Source: an uncultured Paracoccaceae bacterium (GTDB lineage Bacteria > Pseudomonadota > Alphaproteobacteria > Rhodobacterales > Rhodobacteraceae). Taken from it: 64,000 nt of DNA. Where the stretch lies: contig CAJJAK010000009.1 of the NCBI GenBank assembly GCA_905182165.1, positions 1 to 64,000 on the forward strand, written 5' to 3'. Made by a program: the position numbers and the translations under genes. The notes under the pieces were generated by a model. That model made no database searches and was not told the DNA's origin. It was given only the letters and a program-made list of their open reading frames with translations. This document shows positions 54,853 through 64,000 of this stretch, piece after piece. Numbering within the stretch: position 1 is the first letter of the stretch; the number at the start of each line of letters is the position of its first letter.

Positions 54853-54993
54853 ACCGTTTAAATTAGTCGTTTTCAAGGCATATATCGTATTAAATTAGTT
54901 TAAGCGATCTCATGCTAAAAGAGTTTGTTCTCTTATTAAGTTATAAATTTTTTTAAGAATTTTATCAATTTTTTGTTTATTAGGAAATGTGCA

Positions 54994-56257
54994 ATGAGTG
55001 TTGGGTTGAAAAATTCATGGGCTCTCTTTTCTTGGTGTTGCTCATGGTCATTTCTTGCAAATGGATTGCAGGGAAGTTTAATTGGTGTTCGAGCATCAAT
55101 TGAAGGTTACTCACCTTTTATAGTCGGTATTATAATGACTGGATACTATGCCGGCTTTATGTTGGGTGCCCTATTCATTCCTGAAAGAATACAAAAAGTT
55201 GGGCATGTTAGAGTTTTTGCTTCTCTAGCTTCTATTGCATCCATTGCAATCCTGCTTCATTCATTGCATTTTTCAATAATAACTTGGTTTTTAATGAGGT
55301 ACACAACTGGTTTTTGTTTTGTCGGTATGTATTGTGTTGCAGAGAGTTGGATTAATGATCAATCTGAAAATGAAAGTAGAGGACAGGCATTGTCTGTTTA
55401 TATGATTATTAGTATGGGTGGTAATGCTATTGGACAATTATTTTTGAACTTTGCAGATCCAAGTAGTGCTACTTTATTCATGCTGGTTTCTATCTTAATT
55501 TCTTTATCTTTAGTCCCAATTCTTATTACAGTAGGGAAACAACCTGACTTTACTGTTGCAAAGATATTATCAATTAAAGAGCTTTATAAAGCCTCACCCT
55601 TAGGCGTCGTTGGATTGTTTTTGATTAGGGGCAATATTTGGTGCACTCTTTGGGATGACTGCTATCTTTGGTACGGAAAGTGGTATGTCGCTCAGTCAAA
55701 TCTCCATATTTGTTGCTATTATTTATCTAGGTGGAATGCTTTTCCAAATGCCCATTGGTTGGCTTTCAGATCGGATGGACAGAAGTACTTAATAATAATT
55801 TTGTCATTTATAGGAGCATTTTTTTCATTAATAATTTTTATAATCAGTTATAATTTTTTTATATATTTAATCTTTGCTTTTATAATTGGAGGTATGTCAA
55901 ATCCACTTTACTCATTATTTATTGCCTACACTAATGATTTTTTGGACCATGACGATATGGCTGCTGCAGCGGGGGGACTAGTCTTTATTAATGGTTTAGG
56001 TGCTATAATTGGATACGGTAATTGTTGGGCTATTAATGTCAAATTTTGGCCCTGATAGCTTCTTTGCGTATTTAGGAATTATTTTGGTTCTTACGACTGC
56101 ATATGCCTTGTATCGAACTACGCAAAGAGATTCACCTTCAATAGAAGAGACGTCTTCCTACACGCCAATAACACCTTCTTCATCACCTGTAGCAGTTGAG
56201 GTGGCACAAGAAATTGCCATAGAGGCAGCTTTAGGTGATTTAGATAAAGAGATTTAA
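54994..56257 (+). CDS. MFS transporter, YcaD/sugar-phosphate-like (frameshifted)
   Basis: About 420 residues with twelve predicted membrane segments. NSWALFSWCCSWSFLANGLQ opens; MTGYYAGFMLGALFIPERIQ holds the motif A region. Middle frame breaks (near 55625 and 55785) hide LGAIFGALFGMTAIFGTESG, VAIIYLGGMLFQMPIGWLSD and RMDRST, which read cleanly in another frame. A break near 56010 leads to PDSFFAYLGIILVLTTAYAL and the tail. ATG 54994 has AGGAAA upstream. A YcaD-like MFS permease is likely; the substrate is unknown. Confidence 0.85.
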
Positions 56258-56358
56258 GTGTTAACTTTGCAACATTTTTTTTTACTGATTTTTTTTACTT
56301 GTAATTATTTGGCATTGATGAATCAATGTAAGTACTATTTTTCTAGTCGGAGCTGTGA

Positions 56359-56931
56359 ATGGAAACGCACACTAAGATTATTAAGTTTTGGGTCGAAAAC
56401 TTGGGGCAAGAAGACTGGTTCTCAGAGAGTGAGACAGTTGATAATTTGATGTTGGAGACATTTCTTCCTCATTGGGTTAAAGCGTGTAACGAAGATCTTG
56501 ATTTTACTCCCACAACACCAGAAAAAGCTTTAGCCTACATACTTCTTACTGACCAATTTCCAAGACGAATGTTTAAAGAAAAGTTAAAATCTTTTCAGAG
56601 TGATCGTTTAGCAAAAAAAGTTGCTAAAAAAACTATTGATATGAATTTTGATTTGCGTATTCCCGAACCTCAGCGGCAATTTTTCTATTTTCCATTAATG
56701 CATTCGGAGTGCCTTTCAGATCAAGAACGTTGTGTACGTCTAATGTTAACTAGAATGCCAGAAACCTCTAAAGTGCAAATAAAACATGCAAAAGCACATA
56801 GGCAAATTATTAGATCTTTTGGTAGGTTTCCGTTTAGAAATAATGTTTTGAGTAGAACTTCCCGAATTTCAGAACATTTTTATCTTAAGTTTGGTGGCTA
56901 CAGTAAAACTTTCAATGAAATACAAACGTAA
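56359..56931 (+). CDS. DUF924 family protein
   Basis: An intact 190-residue protein. The family signatures are IIKFWVENLGQEDWFS, ALAYILLTDQFPRRMF, FYFPLMHSECLSDQERC and AKAHRQIIRSFGRFPFRN, the helical TPR-like DUF924 fold. Function is not established. The ATG follows CGGAGCTGTGA. It sits between the MFS gene and lpd on the same strand. Confidence 0.88.
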   Translation: METHTKIIKFWVENLGQEDWFSESETVDNLMLETFLPHWVKACNEDLDFTPTTPEKALAYILLTDQFPRRMFKEKLKSFQSDRLAKKVAKKTIDMNFDLRIPEPQRQFFYFPLMHSECLSDQERCVRLMLTRMPETSKVQIKHAKAHRQIIRSFGRFPFRNNVLSRTSRISEHFYLKFGGYSKTFNEIQT

Positions 56932-57004
56932 TTTAAATTTTTTACGGTTGTGAAGATTGAATTCTCTGATAGGAGATTAAGTCAATATTTGGCAGATCTT
57001 TTAG

Positions 57005-58385
<1,381 letters not shown>

Positions 58386-58389
<4 letters not shown>

Positions 58390-59143
58390 CTTTTATACGT
58401 AGCTGACTCTAATGCCTGAATAATTGGTAAAAAAGATTTTGAAAAGAGAGATGCTCCACCTACAAGGCCGCCATCAACATTTCTTATATTGAATATTTCT
58501 GAAGAATTATCCTTATTAAGTGAACCTCCATAAATAATACTGATTTCTTTACCGACATTAGTTCCATACTTATTGCACAATAGAGAACGAATTGGCATGC
58601 ATTTCTTGTGCTTGTTCTGGACTTGCAGTTTCTCCTGTACCAATAGCCCAAATTGGTTCATAAGCTATAATTAGTTTTTTTTCATTTATATTGGTTGGTA
58701 ATGAACCATAAAGCTGCCTAGCTATGTGTTCGTTAGTTTTGGATTGCTTTGCGATATCTGAATTTTCACCAACACATAAAATTGTTGATAATTCATGTTT
58801 CCAGGCAAGTAACATTTTCTGCTTTAATAACTCTTCTGATTCTTTATAAGCCTCGCGTCTTTCTGAGTGACCAATAATTACATATTCAGCACCTAAGTTT
58901 TTTAACATTTTAGGAGAAACATCCCCTGTATGCGCACCTTCATCATTTTGATGGCAATTTTGAGCGCCTATAGAAAGAGGAGAGCCGATTGCTTTTGAAA
59001 TTATATTTGAAATTAATGTGACTGGTGGAAATAAAATTACATCAGTTTTGATTTTTTTTGAAAGTTGAATCAATTGTAGTTCTGAAATGTCAGTTTGCTG
59101 ACCATTCATTTTCCAATTTCCAGCAACAATTTTCTTTCGTCAT
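58386..59143 (-). CDS. tpiA: Triosephosphate isomerase (frameshifted)
   Basis: About 250 residues. The start ATG at 59141-59143 with one A restored in an A-run gives RKIVAGNWKMNGQ, the universal N-terminus with the catalytic Lys. Catalytic His and Glu are in YVIIGHSERREAY and IIAYEPIWAIGTGETAS. A break near 58610 precedes ISIIYGGSLNKDNS and VDGGLVGGASLFSKSF, the phosphate-binding loops. It interconverts DHAP and G3P. Breaks in a glycolytic gene support sequence error. Confidence 0.94.
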
Positions 59144-59253
59144 ATTGAATTCCAATTATGGCTTAATTACATTTCTAACACAAATTACACTATTTATTAG
59201 TTTTTAGAAATTTTTATTTGCAACTTATAAGAAATATTATTTGCTGAATACGT

Positions 59254-59604
59254 TTAAGTATCTGAAAATTTAATTGATTCTCCGCAGCCACATTCTTCAG
59301 TTACGTTAGGATTTTTAAATTTAAACCCACTCTCCAGTAGTGATACCTCATAGTCGATCACTGATCCTAAAAGAAACATTTGAGCCATTGGAGCGACCAT
59401 AACACAAGCCCCACCTTGCGTTACAACCGCATCATTTTGATCAACATCATCTACGTATTCCATTGTGTATTCCATACCGGCGCAGCCACCTTTTTTAACA
59501 CCAATACGTAAACCTTTGTGGTTAGATGTATGCATTAATTTTGAAATTTGGCTTACTGCTTGGTCTGTTAAGCTAACTATATCTTTTCCTGGAATATTAA
59601 ACAT
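59254..59604 (-). CDS. sufA: A-type Fe-S cluster carrier (SufA/IscA-like)
   Basis: An intact 116-residue protein. The three cluster cysteines are in VKKGGCAGMEYTMEY (Cys) and VTEECGCGESIKFSDT (CGCG). The start overlaps the stop of the SufT-like gene upstream, so the two are co-transcribed, as in alphaproteobacterial suf operons. It ferries Fe-S clusters to apo-targets. SufA, IscA and ErpA cannot be separated by sequence alone; the neighbour favours SufA. Confidence 0.9.
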   Translation of the reverse strand: MFNIPGKDIVSLTDQAVSQISKLMHTSNHKGLRIGVKKGGCAGMEYTMEYVDDVDQNDAVVTQGGACVMVAPMAQMFLLGSVIDYEVSLLESGFKFKNPNVTEECGCGESIKFSDT

Positions 59605-59958
59605 TACATAAATCCCAATTCTAATCGTGCCTCATCAGACATCATATCCATGCCCCATTGAGGTTCCCATATAAGCTCAACATTCACGCTTCTAACGCCG
59701 GGGAGTGGCTCTATAGCCTCTGCAACCCATATAGGCATCTCTCCTGCTACAGGGCATCCTGGAGCCGTTAATGACATTTTAACTTCAACATCGCTATCTT
59801 CATTAATGTTTATTGTATAAATCAAACCAAGATCATAAATGTTTACAGGTATTTCTGGGTCATAAATTTTTGCAAGCTTCTACAATTGTATCATAAATTG
59901 CGTGCTCGGTAGAGGAAGGAGCAATAAGAGGGGAACCTTCTAATTTGTTATCTTCCAT
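59604..59958 (-). CDS. SufT-like DUF59/MIP18 family Fe-S assembly protein (one frameshift)
   Basis: About 117 residues. EDNKLEGSPLIAPSSTEHAI at the start (ATG 59956-59958), then after a break near 59880 IYDPEIPVNIYDLGLIYTIN, VEVKMSLTAPGCPVAGEMP with the conserved Cys of DUF59, and WEPQWGMDMMSDEARLELGF. The WEPxW..DMMSDEAR end matches SUF-linked DUF59 proteins, which help mature Fe-S clusters. It lies immediately before sufA-like. The rest of the suf operon (sufBCDS) lies outside the window or elsewhere. Confidence 0.88.
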
Positions 59959-60065
59959 TATATTACCTGACGTTTATTGTATGGCATTAATATATAGTTT
60001 CATATAATCCGGGTCTACAGTAAAATATAGTATTATTATCATAATTTAAGCATTTTCTATCTTAA

Positions 60066-61201
<1,136 letters not shown>

Positions 61202-61236
61202 AATACTAGAATAACTAAAAAGTCTTACTCTTTGCC

Positions 61237-61265
61237 CTTGACAGTATGTCCTTCCAACCCCATCT
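61237..61265 (+). promoter_or_regulatory. RpoH (sigma-32)-type heat-shock promoter of lon
   Basis: CTTGACA at 61237-61243, a 14-bp spacer and CCCCATCT at 61258-61265. This matches the sigma-32 consensus CTTGAAA-N13-15-CCCCATNT at nearly every position. It lies 80 bp before lon, a classic heat-shock gene. It gives a direct prediction that lon is induced by RpoH in this organism. Confidence 0.82.
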
Positions 61266-61345
61266 CAAATCAAGTAATATAACTTACATAAAAAATTTCA
61301 TCGTAGCTACTGTTACGTTGTTATAAATAAATAAAGGCTCAATTC

Positions 61346-63656
61346 ATGACTAATATCAACAACAGTTATCCAGTTTTACCATTAAGAGATATTGTGGTTT
61401 TTCCTCACATGATAGTACCTTTGTTTGTAGGTAGGGATAAGTCTATGAAGGCCTTAGAAGAAGTTATGCAAGATGATAAAGATATCGTCTTGGCCTCCCA
61501 GATAGATCCAAACGAAGATGATCCAAATAAAGATGGCATTTATAATGTAGGCGTGATCGCAAATGTTTTACAACTTTTGAAGTTACCTGATGGTACTGTG
61601 AAAGTATTAGTAGAGGGCCGTGAAAGAGTAAAAATAAAAGATTTTATTGATAATGATAATTATTTTGAGGCTGACGAAGTTTTAGCAGAAGTAGATGGAG
61701 ATGCTGTAACCACAAAAGCGCTTTGTCGTTCAGTTGCTCAAGAATTCGAAAAGTATGCCAAACTTCGAAAAAATGTTCCTGAAGAGGTCTTATCTACCGT
61801 TGCAGAGACAAAGGGTACATCAAAGCTTGCAGATATTGTGTCTGGACATTTGGGTCTCGACATAGCCGATAAGCAGGCGTTACTTGAAACTCTTGATATT
61901 GCCGAGCGTTTAGAAAAAGCTTTTACTCATATGAAAGGAGAATTATCCGTTCTAAAGGTAGAGAAAAAAATAAAAACTCGAGTAAAAACTCAGATGGAGA
62001 AAACACAACGAGAGTATTATTTAAATGAACAAATGAAAGCCATTCAGAGAGAATTAGGGGATGGTGATGATCAATCGGAAATGGATGAGCTACTTAAGAA
62101 AGTTAGTGAAGCAAAACTTTCAGTCGAGGCTCAAGAAAAAGTTGATAGTGAAATTAAAAAACTTAAAAATATGTCACCCATGTCAGCTGAGGCAACTGTA
62201 GTTAGAAATTACTTAGATTGGATTTTGATCACTTCCTTGGGATAAGAAATCAAGAGTAAAAAAGGATTTGTATAAGGCGCAAAAAGTATTAGACGACGAT
62301 CATTATGGTTTGGAAAAAGTAAAAGAACGTATAATTGAAAATCTAGCTGTTCAGCAACGATGATAAAATTAAAGGCCCAATTTTATGTTTAGTTGGACCT
62401 CCTGGAGTTGGAAAAACATCTTTAGGAAAATCGGTCGCTCGTGCGACTGGTCGAGAATTTATCCGAATTAGCCTGGGCGGCGTGAGAGATGAAAGTGAGA
62501 TAAGGGGCCATAGAAGAACTTATATTGGTTCAATGCCAGGTAAAATTATTCAAGCAATGAAAAAGGCTAAAACTAACAATCCATTGATTTTGTTAGATGA
62601 AATAGACAAGATGGGACAGGATTTCCGTGGTGATCCTGCATCAGCTATGCTTGAAGTGCTTGACCCAGAACAAAACAGTACTTTTACTGATCATTACATG
62701 GAAGTTGAATATGACTTATCTAATGTAATGTTCCTGACAACTGCAAATAGTTATAATATGCCAGGACCTTTGTTAGATCGTATGGAGACAATTGCGCTTT
62801 CTGGTTATACGGAAGAAGAAAAAGTAGAAATTGCATGTCAACATTTGTTACCTAAACAAATCAAAGGTCATGGTTTGAAAACAAAAGAATTTTCATTAAG
62901 TAGCGATACTCTTATGGAAATTATTCGCCGCTACACACGAGAAGCTGGTGTCAGGAATTTAGAACGAGAATTAGCTAAAATCTGTCGTAAGGCTGTTACC
63001 AAAATTGTAAAAAAAGAGGCAGAAAACGTAAATGTTGGCTTAGAAGATCTTGAAGATCTTGAGCTGTAACCATTGCATCTGCAACTTTAATAATTTCACC
63101 TGTTCTTGGACTGGTCTTGCGTGGACCTCGGTAGGAGGTGATTTACTATCTATCGAAGCATTAAAATTACCTGGAAAAGGTAGAATGAAAACAACTGGCA
63201 AACTGGGTGATGTCATGAAGGAGAGTATAGATGCGGCTTCTTCTTTTATTCGTTCGGTTGCGCCAAAAATGGGAATTAAACCCACGTTATTTGAAAAAAT
63301 GGATATTCATGTTCATGTTCCTGAGGGTGCAACCCCAAAAGATGGACCATCTGCAGGTGTTGGAATGGTTACTTCAATTGTTTCAGCAATTGACAGGTAT
63401 TGCTGTAAAAAAAGATATCGCCATGACAGGAGAGGTTACTCTACGTGGAAACGTATTACCAATTGGGGGTTTAAAGGAAAAACTTTTAGCTGCTCTTAGA
63501 GGGGGAATTACAACTGTACTTATTCCGGCAGAAAACGAAAAAGATTTAAAAGAGATACCATCCAATGTAAAAGAAGGTTTGGTTATTATTCCAGTTTCTC
63601 ATGTTACAGAAGTTTTAAAACAGTTTGGAAAGATAGTGATAGAGATTACTGGATGA
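61346..63656 (+). CDS. lon: ATP-dependent Lon protease (frameshifted; mosaic near 3' end)
   Basis: About 770 residues over several frames. The N-terminal domain starts [20 protein letters not shown]. Walker A is [15 protein letters not shown], Walker [14 protein letters not shown], and [19 protein letters not shown] follows. The protease domain has [38 protein letters not shown] with the catalytic Ser and [20 protein letters not shown] with the catalytic Lys. Breaks near 62245, 62360, 63400. Two anomalies: 63061-63109 replaces the usual stretch before TGLAW, and after [11 protein letters not shown] the frame runs into clpP-like DNA and stops at 63654-63656, so the normal last 15-20 residues are missing. 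Confidence 0.9.
63061..63109 (-). other. Short inverted insertion inside lon with HU-like coding
   Basis: These 49 bases interrupt lon between LEDLEDL and TGLAW and do not fit the family's sequence there. Read on the minus strand they give [16 protein letters not shown], closely resembling the beta-arm of the HU/IHF family (NPRTGE..IK). The hup gene normally lies just after lon in alphaproteobacteria and is not seen here. This could be an assembly or amplification chimera or a local inversion. The match is short and made from memory. Confidence 0.4.
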
Positions 63657-63715
63657 CAGCTGAAGAGGCTAAGGCCTATGGTATGATTGATGAGGTGCTC
63701 GAAAGAAAAAAATAA
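63632..63715 (+). pseudogene. 3' fragment of a second clpP
   Basis: Directly after the lon sequence, the frame [20 protein letters not shown] then EVLERKK-stop is the C-terminal 27 residues of a ClpP (upstream residues KTVWK may also belong). It differs from the resident clpP ([18 protein letters not shown]) and looks more like the Bacteroidota-type ClpP end (recollection, unchecked). Its TAA overlaps the start of a clpX-like fragment, the normal clpP-clpX layout. It shares no frame with lon, so it is not a fusion protein. Confidence 0.8.
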
Positions 63716-63774
63716 TGTCAGAAAACGATAAAGTATTATGTTCCTTTTGTGGTAAAGATAAGCAATGTTTATAA
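63715..63774 (+). pseudogene. 5' fragment of a second clpX
   Basis: ATG 63715-63717 overlaps the clpP' stop (TAATG). It reads MSENDKVLCSFCGKDKQCL and stops. CSFCGK is the first half of the ClpX zinc finger; the rest of the gene is missing. It differs from the resident N-terminus ([15 protein letters not shown]). The fragment extends only about 17 codons before homology ends. Confidence 0.72.
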
Positions 63775-63840
63775 TTTTTAAGATGGATGTATTTATCTCT
63801 TGCCATACGATCTATAGCATGGTTAGAAGTCTTGAATTAA

Positions 63841-63916
<76 letters not shown>

Positions 63917-64000
63917 CCTAACCCCTTGAAATTTCTATAAACCCTTATTTAGTTATTAACATTGGATGAAGTGTGAAAAGTTCTGAGGGTTCAGATTTAA

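Overview
The window is an AT-rich (roughly 35-40% G+C by eye) alphaproteobacterial chromosome segment. It most resembles a streamlined marine member of the Rhodobacterales; this is an inference from gene content and order, not from a database search. Pointers are a DUF6324 small protein, an MmcB-type protein, a DUF2927 lipoprotein, a DUF5930-M23 peptidase next to a bactofilin, the run NDUFA12-like / MlaD-like / aat / accC / accB / DsbA-like / M48 / RNase E, a tRNA-His without G-1 and with A73, and 6S RNA directly before 5-formyl-THF cyclo-ligase.

Layout. 1-5.2 kb: a large cadherin/VCBS-like surface protein and a convergent TolC-like outer-membrane lipoprotein. 5.3-8.6 kb: a minus-strand group of a ProC-like reductase, a HemL-like aminotransferase and an N-carbamoylputrescine amidase-like nitrilase. 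8.6-12.9 kb: tRNA-His, DUF6324, mmcB, 6S RNA, 5-FCL, ymdB-like, EamA permease, yebC. 13-21.7 kb: glyA, nadK, a non-pyrrolysine MttB-family methyltransferase, a J-domain protein, bolA, gatB, pepN. 21.9-28.7 kb: glcB, an HpcH/HpaI aldolase, a nitroreductase, a DUF2927 lipoprotein, TerC, an RluB-type synthase, tadA. 28.8-33.8 kb: gatCA, an AmpD-like amidase, rnpB, rpmG, Bax-inhibitor-1-like and MDR oxidoreductase genes. 34-45.7 kb: tRNA-Leu, tig-clpP-clpX, an NDUFA12-like gene, an MlaD-like gene, and the minus-strand aat, accC, accB, dsbA-like, M48-TPR and rne genes. 46-54.9 kb: prfB, bactofilin and M23 peptidase, DUF455, bcp, a large AsmA-like protein and queA. 55-61.2 kb: an MFS permease, DUF924, lpd, tpiA, sufA-like and sufT-like genes, tgt. 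61.2-64 kb: lon behind a heat-shock (RpoH-type) promoter, then short pieces of a second clpP and clpX, and tRNA-Val.

The genes are mostly housekeeping: the GatCAB amidotransferase, tRNA modification (queA, tgt, tadA), protein quality control (tig, clpP, clpX, lon, aat, M48), RNA turnover (rne, rnpB), cell wall (AmpD-like, M23, bactofilin), Fe-S assembly and C1/folate metabolism (glyA, 5-FCL, MttB family).

The dominant oddity is quality. About two thirds of the genes are broken by one or more single-base frameshifts, often in homopolymer runs, while the protein continues perfectly in another frame. Because essential genes are affected throughout, these are most simply sequencing or assembly indels, and I annotate such genes as whole CDSs with the frame breaks noted. 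On top of this, the lon region looks mosaic: a short inverted HU-like piece lies inside lon, and pieces of foreign-looking clpP and clpX follow its end. I found no CRISPR array, insertion sequence, phage or defence system, and no clearly undescribed multigene system. The best candidates for a second look are the lon/clpP'/clpX' junction, the structured leader before rne, and the AguB/aminotransferase/ProC-like group.
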